The notes: a model not told the origin generated them from the letters alone. DNA of 64,000 bases from CAYFWF01 sp964346815 (GCA_964346815.1 CAYFWF010000003.1:186001-250000); one strand, 5' to 3'. Positions 30,667 through 38,881 are shown, counted from the first letter of the stretch. A program made the numbers and translations.

Positions 30667-32507
30667 TTTATCTCATCGATCTTCAGAGATTTCACCAATC
30701 TTTCGGTGGGCCTCCCTTTTGCATCCCATTCTCTGGCCAGATAATAGTCGGCTCGCAGTCTTTCTATCAGGTCAGACGAAATCATTCTCTCTTTACTCCC
30801 GACCAGTATAGGCTCTTGCTGGAACCGTTCGGGAAGAGTATCCTCGTCCGACTCCAATCCAGTTTCGAGGTTGAATATCCTCTCGAGAGTAGCTACGCGG
30901 TTAGCGATCTCTTCTAGCCTTGCGATAGAAAAATTCATCCCAGTGATGCCGCTCGCAATACGGGCCCATGGGTCTGAAGAGAAGGCAAATCCTGTAAACC
31001 GGCATATCCCCAGACTATCTTGGATGATCCCCAGATTTTGCATGTTGCGAATAGCGATGGGTGACTGAAGAATGCTGTACCGAGGAATCTCCTTTGTGCC
31101 TCCAAAGAAGGCAAGCGAGACCGCATATCCTCCCCTGAGATGGCAGGCTCCTGTCGGAGAGGTCATATAGCCCAAAGCCTGGGTAAACGAAGCCCTCGGA
31201 TCATAAGCAGGGATCTCCATTTTTTTCACAGTCATGGCATATTCGGGATGCTTATAATGTTCCGCCAAGCGGTGAGATCCCTCTGCTAATAAATCACCCA
31301 TCCCTTCCCTAAGTGCGATGAGGTCCGCCATTTTCACCAGGATCTCTGCATCTCCGAAACAGAGACGGATATCTTCCTTTATCTCTTGGGTTATAATCCC
31401 TTTTTCTGCAAGTTCCAGAGCACAAGCCAGCGTTCCCCCAAAGCTGATGGTGTCCAATCCCAGCTCGTTGCAGCGGTAGTTCGCCAAGGTGATACTTCCC
31501 AGATCATAGATTCCACAATTCGGACCGGTCATCACGATTGTCTCGTATTCAGGCCCTTCTCCTTTTTTGTCACCCAGGCGGGTGTGACGCTGGCAGGCTA
31601 ATGCGCAGCCGTAACAGGCTCCGGCTCGTTCGAGAATGGAGCGGTGCAAAGTCTCTCCCGATATTTGATCCAAATCTTCTTCTTCGTGAATATTGTTCTG
31701 AAAGTTCCGATAGGGAAGCATCTCGATGATATCGATGAGCTTTAGGAGTCCAGAGGTTCCCAGTTGCCGCAGGAGGCGCTTGGTAATGGGCGCTGATCTC
31801 AACAGATAGAGGGCTTGGTCGAGTCCGGAGTTAAAGCGTTCCTCGTCACATATCTGTGCTTTTAGCCTTCCTGACACTTGAATCGCCTTGAGGTTTTTAC
31901 TGCCGAAGACGGCTCCCGGGCCTCCGCGCCCGTAGGCTCTGTTTTTATCGTTCATTACAGAGGCAAAGCGGACTAGGCTTTCTCCTGCTGGACCGATGCA
32001 GAGTATGCGGGGGCGGTCGTTCGGGGCAGCATCCTGGGTCATTTGATCCGTTGTCTCGTGCACCTCCAATCCCCAAAGATGATTTTGAGGCACGATGTCC
32101 ACATGATCTGGATGCACATCTATGGTTACAGGCTCTGAGGCCTTGCCTTTGATCACCAGAATATCATAACCGCTGGACTTGAACGCGTGAGCCCAGCTGC
32201 CTCCACAGTTCGAGCTTCCGATTAATCCTGTCAGAGGAGACTTGAAAACCATATGTCCCCTGCAAGCTGTCGGAGCGCGTGTCCCGATAAGAGGAGATGT
32301 GGCGATGACTATGACATTTTCACCACCGAGTGGGTCACACAGGGGATTGATCTCATCAAAGAAGATACGGGTAGCAAGTCCTCTCCCGCCCAGATAATGC
32401 TCAGCGAGGGACTGTCTCAAGGGTATTTCCCGAATCTCTCCTTTCGAGAGGTCGATTTCAAGGATTTTCCCGTGGTAACCGAACAGTATATGATCATTCA
32501 TGAGCAT
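30663..32507 (-). CDS. Aldehyde:ferredoxin oxidoreductase (tungsten-pterin family)
   Basis: This 614-aa cytoplasmic enzyme oxidises aldehydes to acids with ferredoxin as acceptor. It shows the AOR N-terminal G-G-R-G-L-A (residues 40-45), the pterin-binding N-D-K-N-R-A-Y-G-R-G-G-P-G-A-V-F-G-S-K (186-204) and the 4Fe-4S ligands Cys298-x2-Cys301-x3-Cys305 with the distal Cys502. Length matches AOR/FOR. It is the first gene of AOR-aldolase-flavodoxin; the aldolase overlaps it by 4 nt. In this context the likely substrate is L-lactaldehyde from rhamnose, giving lactate and reduced ferredoxin; this is inference. ATGs at 32507 and 32501 are both possible starts. Confidence 0.88.
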   Translation of the reverse strand: MLMNDHILFGYHGKILEIDLSKGEIREIPLRQSLAEHYLGGRGLATRIFFDEINPLCDPLGGENVIVIATSPLIGTRAPTACRGHMVFKSPLTGLIGSSNCGGSWAHAFKSSGYDILVIKGKASEPVTIDVHPDHVDIVPQNHLWGLEVHETTDQMTQDAAPNDRPRILCIGPAGESLVRFASVMNDKNRAYGRGGPGAVFGSKNLKAIQVSGRLKAQICDEERFNSGLDQALYLLRSAPITKRLLRQLGTSGLLKLIDIIEMLPYRNFQNNIHEEEDLDQISGETLHRSILERAGACYGCALACQRHTRLGDKKGEGPEYETIVMTGPNCGIYDLGSITLANYRCNELGLDTISFGGTLACALELAEKGIITQEIKEDIRLCFGDAEILVKMADLIALREGMGDLLAEGSHRLAEHYKHPEYAMTVKKMEIPAYDPRASFTQALGYMTSPTGACHLRGGYAVSLAFFGGTKEIPRYSILQSPIAIRNMQNLGIIQDSLGICRFTGFAFSSDPWARIASGITGMNFSIARLEEIANRVATLERIFNLETGLESDEDTLPERFQQEPILVGSKERMISSDLIERLRADYYLAREWDAKGRPTERLVKSLKIDEIK

Positions 32508-32525
32508 GCACGCGCTGGGATTTCT

Positions 32526-32554
32526 AGCATACTAAATGCCGGCCATCAAAACAA
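32526..32554 (-). promoter_or_regulatory. Weak candidate promoter of the AOR operon
   Basis: On the minus strand TTGTTT (32549-32554) and TATGCT (32526-32531) are 17 bp apart. The predicted start is 12-18 nt before the ATGs. No ribosome-binding site is visible. Confidence 0.3.
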
Positions 32555-32711
32555 GAAGCAAGAACGCATGGTTTTCCAAGAAATCTTACATTGATGGAAG
32601 TCTTTCTTTCGCTTTCTGCATGATTTATTATACGATGACGTGACCGCGAGAATGATCTGCATCCAATATTTTGTCATTTCCTCACGAAAAATTGTAAAAA
32701 TTTCCACTCGA

Positions 32712-32732
32712 TAGAAACACGTGAAGTTTCTA
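32712..32732. repeat. Inverted repeat upstream of a sigma-54 promoter
   Basis: A perfect 7-7-7 inverted repeat (TAGAAAC-ACGTGAA-GTTTCTA) is centred about 65 bp before the predicted sigma-54 transcription start. It is a candidate binding site for a bacterial enhancer-binding protein. The rest of the 293-nt gap 32508-32800 is AT-rich and otherwise unremarkable. Confidence 0.5.
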
Positions 32733-32759
32733 ATCTCAAGAAATTAAACGAATTACGAG

Positions 32760-32776
32760 TTGGCATGTTATTTGCT
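32760..32776 (+). promoter_or_regulatory. Sigma-54 (RpoN) promoter, -24/-12 type
   Basis: TTGGCATG-TTAT-TTGCT matches the sigma-54 consensus TTGGCACG-N4-TTGCW at all but one position. The invariant GG (32762-32763) and GC (32774-32775) are exactly 10 bp apart. The predicted start near 32787 lies two bases before the GAGGAGG of the gene at 32801. Confidence 0.7.
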
Positions 32777-32800
32777 AACACATGATGTGAGGAGGCGGGC

Positions 32801-32989
32801 ATGACAAAGATGATCAACAAATCAAAGGAGAACCTCAAAAAGCATTTTCGTACGATCGGAATTTCAGGAGTTCTGTGTTCTTGGATAACCATGGCTTTGG
32901 TATGGTTCGGTGTGGCCACTGCATCTTATGTCAGTTATTGTCTGACCGCAGGGCTTTTCGGATTGGCTATTATGGCGGGTAAAAACTAA
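32801..32989 (+). CDS. Small two-helix membrane protein under a sigma-54 promoter
   Basis: This 62-aa protein has a basic N-terminus (about 1-17) and two hydrophobic segments (about 18-40 and 42-59). A strong GAGGAGG five nt before the ATG and the sigma-54 promoter show that it is a real gene. I do not recognise a family. It is transcribed away from AOR and precedes DUF4416 by 47 nt. A membrane role in a stress or nutrient response is suggested only by the sigma-54 control. Confidence 0.75.
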   Translation: MTKMINKSKENLKKHFRTIGISGVLCSWITMALVWFGVATASYVSYCLTAGLFGLAIMAGKN

Positions 32990-33000
32990 CAATCTGTTTT

Positions 33001-33029
33001 TTCATATTTTAAGAGGGTTGTGGTAGTAT
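33001..33029 (+). promoter_or_regulatory. Candidate leaderless promoter of the DUF4416 gene
   Basis: TTCATA (33001-33006) and TAGTAT (33024-33029) are 17 bp apart, with TGG directly before the -10. The predicted start at about 33036 is adjacent to the ATG at 33037. No ribosome-binding site is visible. Confidence 0.4.
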
Positions 33030-33036
33030 GGGGTAA

Positions 33037-33582
33037 ATGGCAGAGCCCCATCCTTTTTCGTTGGTTAAACTGGTTTGCGGAATCATAGCAAACGAGGAAA
33101 GAGCTTTTCAGCGTTCTAGAGAGAAGCTGGCCCGATATTATGGTGCGATCGATCTTGAGAGTGCGCAATTTTCTTTCGATTTGACGGATTACTATGAGAG
33201 ACAGATGGGAAAAGGTTTGAAGAGGCAATTTATCAGTTTCGAGAAGCTCATCTCTCCTACATCGTTAAGCGAGATAAAGCTGCAGACAATTGGGTTGGAA
33301 GTCGAGATGAAAGAAGAGCTCAAAGCGAGTCACAGGATTGTCAACCTGGATCCTGGATATCTCACTTCCTCCGCGCTGGTCATGGCTACGGCTAAGGACT
33401 TTGCCCACCGTATCCCTCTTCAGCATGGGATATATGCACACCTTGAACTCTTGTTCGGCAAGAATGAAGTGAGAACTCTGGATTGGACATATCCTGATTA
33501 TAGAAAGGGTGGATACCAGGATTTTTTTTTAAGAGTTCGGCGGATCTATCTAGCCCAACTGAAAAAAAAGCCTGGGAATTAA
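33037..33582 (+). CDS. DUF4416 family protein
   Basis: This 181-aa protein matches the DUF4416 pattern from end to end: K-L-V-C-G-I-I near the start, Y-Y-G-A-I-D, F-D-L-T-D-Y-Y-E-R-Q-M-G, S-F-E-K-L-I-S-P, N-L-D-P-G-Y-L, A-T-A-K-D-F-A-H-R-I and W-T-Y-P-D-Y-R. These proteins are sometimes labelled GTP-binding, but I see no P-loop. The function is unknown. It converges with iscS. Confidence 0.82.
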   Translation: MAEPHPFSLVKLVCGIIANEERAFQRSREKLARYYGAIDLESAQFSFDLTDYYERQMGKGLKRQFISFEKLISPTSLSEIKLQTIGLEVEMKEELKASHRIVNLDPGYLTSSALVMATAKDFAHRIPLQHGIYAHLELLFGKNEVRTLDWTYPDYRKGGYQDFFLRVRRIYLAQLKKKPGN

Positions 33583-33619
33583 CAGGAGCATCGGCATTTT
33601 TGTGAGTTCTTCAGGCCAA

Positions 33620-34777
33620 TCACTCTTCGTCTATATCCAGGGCAGAGATTTCTCTAAGCTTTTTGACAATTTCAGGAAGCTCGCGCAGCACTACGGCCAC
33701 GTCTTCCTCTGTATTGAATCGGCCTAAAGACATGCGGACCGAAGATCTGGCGATCTCGGGTTTGAGTCCGATGGCACTCAGGACATGTGAGACTTCCTCC
33801 GAGTCTTCACTACAGGCTGAGCCTGTGGAGACATAGATATCTTTAGTGGCTAAGGATAAGAGGATGGCTTCGGCCTCCAATCCGTAGAAAGCAAAATTCA
33901 ATGTCCCTTTGATCCTCTCTGTTTCGTGTCCGTTGAATTTCACTTTTGGAATATTATCTTCGATCCCTTTCTTCAACCGATCGGACAGCTTTTCGATGTG
34001 CTTCTTTTCTTTATCTTTCTTTTCCATAAGAATTCTGACAGCTTCTCCAAAACCAACGATGCCAATGGTGTTCTCCGTTCCAGCTCGCATGAGCCTTTCT
34101 TGGTGACCGCCGTAAATCAAAGGCATGATATTCGTGCCTTTTCGGATATAAAGCGCGCCGATTCCCTTGGGACCATAGATTTTATGGGCAGAAATCGATA
34201 GGAGGTCCACTCCCAATTTGTCCACATTGACATCGATTTTCCCGAAGCTCTGGACAGCATCGGTGTGTACAAGAACTCCTCTGTCTTTCGCTATTTTTAC
34301 CACTTCTTCGATGGGTTGGATGGTGCCCAACTCATTGTTGGCATGCATGATGGAGATGAGAGCTGTTTGGGAGGTGATGGACTTTTCCAGTGACTCGAGA
34401 TCGATCATACCATGTGAGTCAACGGGCACGAACGTCACTTTTTTGCCTTTTCTCTCAAGATAGTAAGCTGTTTCCATGACGGCAGGGTGTTCTATCGCCG
34501 ATGTTATGAATTCGTTTTTCTCAGGAGAAGCGTCAAATATTCCCCTTATGGCAAAGTTGTCCGCTTCTGTACCTGAGCCGTTGAAGAAAATTTCGGTCCT
34601 CTTGGCTGCCAATGCTTTCGCGATCGTCTCCCGGGATTCAGTGATGATCTCTTTTACCACCCGTCCAATGGGATAGAGTGAAGAAGGATTCCCGAAATGT
34701 TCCTTCAGAAATCCCGACATTTTTTCACAGACTCGAGGGTCGAGTGGAGTCGTTGCATTATTGTCTAAGTAAACCAT
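33620..34777 (-). CDS. iscS: Cysteine desulfurase (IscS/NifS type)
   Basis: This 385-aa PLP enzyme removes sulfur from cysteine for Fe-S clusters and thiolated molecules. Visible are Y-L-D-N-N-A-T-T-P at the N-terminus, H-A-N-N-E-L-G, the PLP lysine in S-A-H-K-I-Y-G-P-K-G and the catalytic cysteine in S-T-G-S-A-C-S. The long loop after that cysteine marks the class I (IscS/NifS) group rather than SufS. It is the third gene after a class V aminotransferase and serA, with a 27-nt gap. That order links serine supply to cysteine use. No iscU or nifU is adjacent. Confidence 0.92.
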   Translation of the reverse strand: MVYLDNNATTPLDPRVCEKMSGFLKEHFGNPSSLYPIGRVVKEIITESRETIAKALAAKRTEIFFNGSGTEADNFAIRGIFDASPEKNEFITSAIEHPAVMETAYYLERKGKKVTFVPVDSHGMIDLESLEKSITSQTALISIMHANNELGTIQPIEEVVKIAKDRGVLVHTDAVQSFGKIDVNVDKLGVDLLSISAHKIYGPKGIGALYIRKGTNIMPLIYGGHQERLMRAGTENTIGIVGFGEAVRILMEKKDKEKKHIEKLSDRLKKGIEDNIPKVKFNGHETERIKGTLNFAFYGLEAEAILLSLATKDIYVSTGSACSEDSEEVSHVLSAIGLKPEIARSSVRMSLGRFNTEEDVAVVLRELPEIVKKLREISALDIDEE

Positions 34778-34804
34778 GACCGATTTTAGAAACTGTTTCG
34801 ATAC

Positions 34805-35713
34805 TTACGCTTTCAGCCGCTCCTTGATGATTTTAACCACCTCAAAACCCGCTCTTTTTTGACCTTCTTTGGCAGCCGCTCCAATATGAGGGGTGGCCAA
34901 TACATTCGGATGATCTATGAGAGCAAAATCATCCGGAGGTTCTTTCTCAAAAACATCGATGGCCGCTGCCCTGACTTTGCCCGACTCGAGCGCGGTCAAG
35001 AGGGCTTTCTCGTCCACTGTTCCTCCCCGGGAAGCATTGATCAGGATCACTCCATCTTTCATCTTGGAAAATTCTTGGTCGCTGATAAGATGCCTCGTCT
35101 CCTTTGTCAAAGGAAGGTGAAGAGTAATCAGATCGGATTGTGACAGGAGTTCGTCAAGGTTGACCTGTTTGATGTCCACATCTGTCTGGCAGACGATGAT
35201 ATCAAAGACTAAGACTTTCATCCCGAAGGCAAGTGCACGTCTGGCTACTTCACATCCAATCCGTCCGCCTCCTATGATCCCCAATGTTTTTCCATACAGC
35301 TCCGTACCTGAAAAAGCCTTTTTCTCCCATTTGTGCTCCTTCATCGAGATGTTCGCCCTGCCGTGATTGCGTACGGCTGCCAGCATCAAGCCAAAGGTGT
35401 GTTCAGCTACAGAAATTGTGGTGGCGGCTGGGGTGTTCGCGACTTGGATGGACTTTTCTTTTGCGGCTGCCACATCGATGTTGTCCAGACCGATGCCCGC
35501 TCGGATTATGAGTTCCAGGTTCGAAGCAGCATCGATAACGTTTTTTGTAACTTTCGTGGCTCCGCGGACTACGGCCGCATGGAACGCAGGAATGGTTTTG
35601 ATGAGTTCTTCCTCGTCCATTCCTGTCTTTACAGTGACTTCCAGATTCGGCAGGGATTTCAGGTCCTCAAGAGCTTCAGGGTTCATCGGATCGGCGATGA
35701 GTACTTTCTTCAT
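34805..35713 (-). CDS. serA: D-3-phosphoglycerate dehydrogenase, short form
   Basis: This 302-aa 2-hydroxyacid dehydrogenase has the NAD motif G-I-I-G-G-G-R-I-G-C-E-V-A-R-R and the catalytic Arg (N-A-S-R-G-G), Glu (D-V-F-E-K-E-P-P) and His (T-P-H-I-G-A). It lacks the C-terminal ACT domain, so the serine feedback of long SerA forms is not expected. It oxidises 3-phosphoglycerate in serine synthesis; glyoxylate/hydroxypyruvate reductase activity is an alternative. The ATG at 35713 overlaps the upstream stop by 4 nt and has AGGAG 8 nt before it; a TTG at 35719 is too close to that site. Confidence 0.88.
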   Translation of the reverse strand: MKKVLIADPMNPEALEDLKSLPNLEVTVKTGMDEEELIKTIPAFHAAVVRGATKVTKNVIDAASNLELIIRAGIGLDNIDVAAAKEKSIQVANTPAATTISVAEHTFGLMLAAVRNHGRANISMKEHKWEKKAFSGTELYGKTLGIIGGGRIGCEVARRALAFGMKVLVFDIIVCQTDVDIKQVNLDELLSQSDLITLHLPLTKETRHLISDQEFSKMKDGVILINASRGGTVDEKALLTALESGKVRAAAIDVFEKEPPDDFALIDHPNVLATPHIGAAAKEGQKRAGFEVVKIIKERLKA

Positions 35714-36855
35714 TCCCAATTCTCCTTTAAAACCTCTTCCGCGGCTTCGATAGCCTTTCCGGTCTCGAAATCATAACCAAGCTCTGATAGAGTCATTTCC
35801 ATAGCGCTTATAGCTGTGATGATATCGAATCCTCCCATGTATCCCAAATGGGCAATCCGGAAGAATTCCCCTTTATGGGGATCTTGAGCGCCTGCAATAT
35901 AGGCGCCGTACTTTCCCTGCATAAGCTTAACGAACTGGACTCCATCGATTCCTGATGGAATTTTAACCGCTGTCAGGATGTTCCCCGGATTCTTGGAGAG
36001 GAGCTGGAGACCTATAGCCTGAACAGCGGAACGTGCCGCATCTCCGAGGATACGATGATGTTCAAAGAGCTTCTCCAAACCCAAAGATTTGATGATTTCT
36101 AACGCCTTCTTCTGTTGTACGATGAGACTGACGGCTGGAGTCCAGGGAGTGGTTCGTTTTCCGATGCTCTTTTTAGCTGCTTTTGCGTCAAAATAGAATT
36201 TTGGCATGGTGGATTTTTCGACCAAATCCCAGGCCTTAGGACTGAAGGCGATATAGGCTAGGCCGGGGGGGATCATGAACGATTTTTGGGAACCTGCGAC
36301 CAATATGTCGACTTTCCATTCATCCATGGGGCAGGGAGTAGCGCCGAGTCCTGAAATCCCGTCTACAGCGAGGATGGCATCCGTATCAGCAATGACTTCT
36401 CCATAGCCTTGGATGTCATATATGGTTCCAGAGGATGTTTCCGAAAGAGTAGAGAAGACAGCTTTCGTGTCAGGCTGAGCCTGAAGTTCTTCAGCAAGCT
36501 GTTCTTTGGTGAAGGGTTCACCCCAATCGAGCTCGATCTCCTTGACTTCTGCTCCATAGGCGCGGCAGATTTTTCCCCATCTCTCGCCGAATTTCCCTCC
36601 GTTCAAAGTGATCACTTTGTCTCCCGGACAAAGGGCGTTCACTACGGCAGTCTCCATAGCTCCGGATCCAGATGATGTCAGGATGAAGACATCCTGTTCT
36701 GTCTGGTACACATACTTGAGACCCTCTGTTGTCTCTATGAAAATTTCTGAAAATTCTGGAGTGCGGTGATGGATGATCGGCTCGGCAGCGGCCGAAAGCA
36801 CCTTCTCCGGAACAGGAGTAGGGCCAGGAGAAAGCAAATAATATTTTTTTATCAT
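35710..36855 (-). CDS. Class V aminotransferase (serine-pyruvate / alanine-glyoxylate type)
   Basis: This 381-aa PLP enzyme starts L-L-S-P-G-P-T-P-V-P, has T-S-S-G-S-G-A-M-E-T-A and L-A-V-D-G-I-S-G-L-G, and carries the PLP lysine in A-G-S-Q-K-S-F-M-I-P-P. In lineages without SerC this family serves as the aminotransferase next to SerA, making serine or phosphoserine. The 4-nt overlap with serA supports that role. AAAGGAGG precedes the ATG. It follows the M20 gene but has its own promoter-like boxes with a 13-bp palindrome at the predicted start. Confidence 0.88.
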   Translation of the reverse strand: MIKKYYLLSPGPTPVPEKVLSAAAEPIIHHRTPEFSEIFIETTEGLKYVYQTEQDVFILTSSGSGAMETAVVNALCPGDKVITLNGGKFGERWGKICRAYGAEVKEIELDWGEPFTKEQLAEELQAQPDTKAVFSTLSETSSGTIYDIQGYGEVIADTDAILAVDGISGLGATPCPMDEWKVDILVAGSQKSFMIPPGLAYIAFSPKAWDLVEKSTMPKFYFDAKAAKKSIGKRTTPWTPAVSLIVQQKKALEIIKSLGLEKLFEHHRILGDAARSAVQAIGLQLLSKNPGNILTAVKIPSGIDGVQFVKLMQGKYGAYIAGAQDPHKGEFFRIAHLGYMGGFDIITAISAMEMTLSELGYDFETGKAIEAAEEVLKENWE

Positions 36856-36909
36856 ATATGTCCTCCTTTCTTGAACACGAGAAAAAATTGAGCAAGAAAA
36901 AAATCGTTA

Positions 36910-36922
36910 TTATGACTCATAA
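36910..36922. repeat. 13-bp palindrome at the predicted start of the serine operon
   Basis: TTATGA-C-TCATAA is a perfect 6-1-6 palindrome that ends on the first base of the candidate -10 box. It covers the predicted transcription start near 36915, a classic repressor position. Confidence 0.45.
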
Positions 36923-36950
36923 AAGTAGCAAAAATCCTTAAGTCCGTCAA
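36922..36950 (-). promoter_or_regulatory. Candidate promoter of aminotransferase-serA-iscS
   Basis: On the minus strand TTGACG (36945-36950) and TACTTT (36922-36927) are 17 bp apart, with TGC directly before the -10 (extended -10). It begins immediately after the M20 peptidase stop codon. Confidence 0.42.
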
Positions 36951-38087
36951 TTAAAGTTGACGCAGGAGTTCGGTGAGCAGTGCAGTCCTCTGGATAAGGG
37001 AGGAAAGAACGAGATGTTCATTCTCAGCATGTATTCCCTCTCCATCCGGCCCCAATCCATCGACTGTAGCGATGCCCAAGCTGGAAGCGATGGAGGCATC
37101 TGAGCCCCCTCCTGTTTTTCCTGTCTCAAGGGACATCTTGAATGTAGCATCTGCGATTTCCCTGATCCGAGAGAGAAGCTTCATAGATGCATCGGTTTTT
37201 TCCATCGGAGGAGTCGAGCTTTCGACAGTGGAGCGGATTTTCGCTCCAGGACGAACGGGTTTCAACTGCTTGAGTGTATCTAAGATCTTTTGTTTGTGCA
37301 TATTTGTCCAGAATCTCAAATCCAATGTAGCTGTGGCCTTCTCTGGGATGATGTTCGCTTTCTCTCCGCCACTGATCAATCCAGTGTTCAATGTCGTCCC
37401 CTTTGTCCTTCGCAATTTTTTTAAAGATTTAAGCTGATCCATGAGTTCCTCTATGGCATTTATCCCTTTTTCAGGAGTCCCGGCATGGGCTGCTTTACCC
37501 GTTACATCGAAACGTATGACCAACCGTCCCTTTCTCTGTGTTTTCAGCTTGCCGCCCGGCAGAGAGGGCTCGAGACAGAGGACACACTGGGATTTTCTAG
37601 CTAGTTTTTGGATTATTTCATAAGCAGCCTCATTCCCGATTTCCTCTGCCGAATTGATGAATAGGATGATATTTTTTTGAGTTTCAATGTTTAAATCGCG
37701 CAAAGTTTTCAAGGCGTATACAGCCATGATCAATCCTGCTTTCATATCCAGTACACCAGGACCGTATACATTTTGGCCGCTCAAATAAAAAGGCATATTT
37801 TGTATTTTCCCCAAGGGCCAAACAGTATCGATGTGGGTCAGCACAAGAATGTTTTCCTTTTTCTGTTCGGATTTCAACGCCGGATAATGGACAGCATACA
37901 GATCTCCGATTTTCTTTTGGGGGTATCGAGTGATTTTCGTGCCGATATTTCTAAATTCTCTAAGGATAAACTGGGAGCATTTATCCACTGCTTTCTTATC
38001 TGATGAAGGTGACTCGAGATGAACGATCTCTTTCAGCAGATTGACCATTTCCCCTTGACGAGATCTGAAATAATGCATGAATTCCAT
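36951..38087 (-). CDS. M20-family metallopeptidase (glutamate-carboxypeptidase-like)
   Basis: This 378-aa zinc exopeptidase has L-T-H-I-D-T-V-W-P (first zinc His and its Asp), G-P-G-V-L-D-M-K-A-G (bridging Asp), N-S-A-E-E-I-G-N (catalytic Glu) and a dimerisation domain with K-A-A-H-A-G. It cleaves C-terminal amino acids from small peptides or acyl amino acids. No signal peptide is visible, so it is probably cytoplasmic. GAGGAGAGG precedes the ATG at 38087. The specific substrate is unknown. Confidence 0.88.
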   Translation of the reverse strand: MEFMHYFRSRQGEMVNLLKEIVHLESPSSDKKAVDKCSQFILREFRNIGTKITRYPQKKIGDLYAVHYPALKSEQKKENILVLTHIDTVWPLGKIQNMPFYLSGQNVYGPGVLDMKAGLIMAVYALKTLRDLNIETQKNIILFINSAEEIGNEAAYEIIQKLARKSQCVLCLEPSLPGGKLKTQRKGRLVIRFDVTGKAAHAGTPEKGINAIEELMDQLKSLKKLRRTKGTTLNTGLISGGEKANIIPEKATATLDLRFWTNMHKQKILDTLKQLKPVRPGAKIRSTVESSTPPMEKTDASMKLLSRIREIADATFKMSLETGKTGGGSDASIASSLGIATVDGLGPDGEGIHAENEHLVLSSLIQRTALLTELLRQL

Positions 38088-38116
38088 AACCTCTCCTCAT
38101 GAATCGCAAGATAGTG

Positions 38117-38141
38117 TGAGGGTCATCAGATCCTCATTTTT
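38117..38141 (+). terminator. Terminator-like hairpin upstream of the M20 gene
   Basis: An 8-bp stem with one G-U pair (TGAGGGTC, loop ATCA, GATCCTCA) is followed directly by five Ts on the plus strand. No plus-strand gene precedes it. It could end an antisense or small RNA; on the minus strand the same hairpin would lie in the M20 leader. Confidence 0.35.
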
Positions 38142-38213
38142 AAAATAATGTATCACAGCTTCACGCAAACTTAAAACGATATTTTTACGGGATAGATTTT
38201 TCAGGTGAAAGGT

Positions 38214-38242
38214 TTGACTTAACTTCGTTATTTAGGCATCAT
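38214..38242 (+). promoter_or_regulatory. Candidate leaderless promoter of the barrel protein gene
   Basis: TTGACT (38214-38219) and CATCAT (38237-38242) are 17 bp apart. The predicted start at about 38249 coincides with the ATG. No ribosome-binding site is visible. Confidence 0.4.
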
Positions 38243-38248
38243 CAAACT

Positions 38249-38872
38249 ATGGGAAAAAACGCGAAGCTCTTTTCGATGATCCTGGTCCTGTTTTTTTTCT
38301 TCGTCCCCGCGAATGCAGATTTCCCGACCTTCAGCTTGCACGCCAAGATAGGTCGTGGCTCTCCTGTCGAAGGACACATTCATTCAGGTTTTTCTGGAGC
38401 ATTCGGATTAGCCTTGCACTTCGACAGGCAAATTTCTGTTTCTATCGATATCGGTTCATGGAGAAGCCCTGTCGATGAAAAATCCGATGAGATGTTCGAG
38501 GGAAAGTTAACCTTGATCCCCATTCTTGTTTCTCTCAAGTATTTCTTTTCACTGGAAAACAGGGTCCATCCCTATGTGAGCGTTGGCGGGGGTTATGTTT
38601 TTACCCGCTTCAGGATGGATAATATCATCACAATTCCTGAGATAACCATCAGCCAGGAGATCAGGAGTGGAGTAGGGATCCATGCCGGATTAGGCGCTGT
38701 AGTGAAAATTTCGAAATCTTTTGGATTGGAGGCTGAAGGGCTCTATATCTTTCGGAATTCCAAGGGAGTCACCACAATTTCAGATATGAATTTCGGATCG
38801 AGCTCCGAGGAATTTTCCGTAAGGCTCCATACGGTCCTGTTTCAGGTGGGGATAATCTATTTCTTCGATTGA
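38249..38872 (+). CDS. Outer-membrane beta-barrel protein (OmpA/OprF-barrel-like)
   Basis: This 207-aa protein has a clear signal peptide (about 1-23, ending P-A-N-A). The mature part is made of alternating amphipathic strands and ends in Phe (V-G-I-I-Y-F-F-D), as outer-membrane barrels do. The segment H-P-Y-V-S-V-G-G-G-Y-V-F resembles the outer-membrane protein beta-barrel domain. The function is unknown. The next gene starts 10 nt later on the same strand. Confidence 0.75.
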   Translation: MGKNAKLFSMILVLFFFFVPANADFPTFSLHAKIGRGSPVEGHIHSGFSGAFGLALHFDRQISVSIDIGSWRSPVDEKSDEMFEGKLTLIPILVSLKYFFSLENRVHPYVSVGGGYVFTRFRMDNIITIPEITISQEIRSGVGIHAGLGAVVKISKSFGLEAEGLYIFRNSKGVTTISDMNFGSSSEEFSVRLHTVLFQVGIIYFFD

Positions 38873-38881
38873 GGCACGCTG

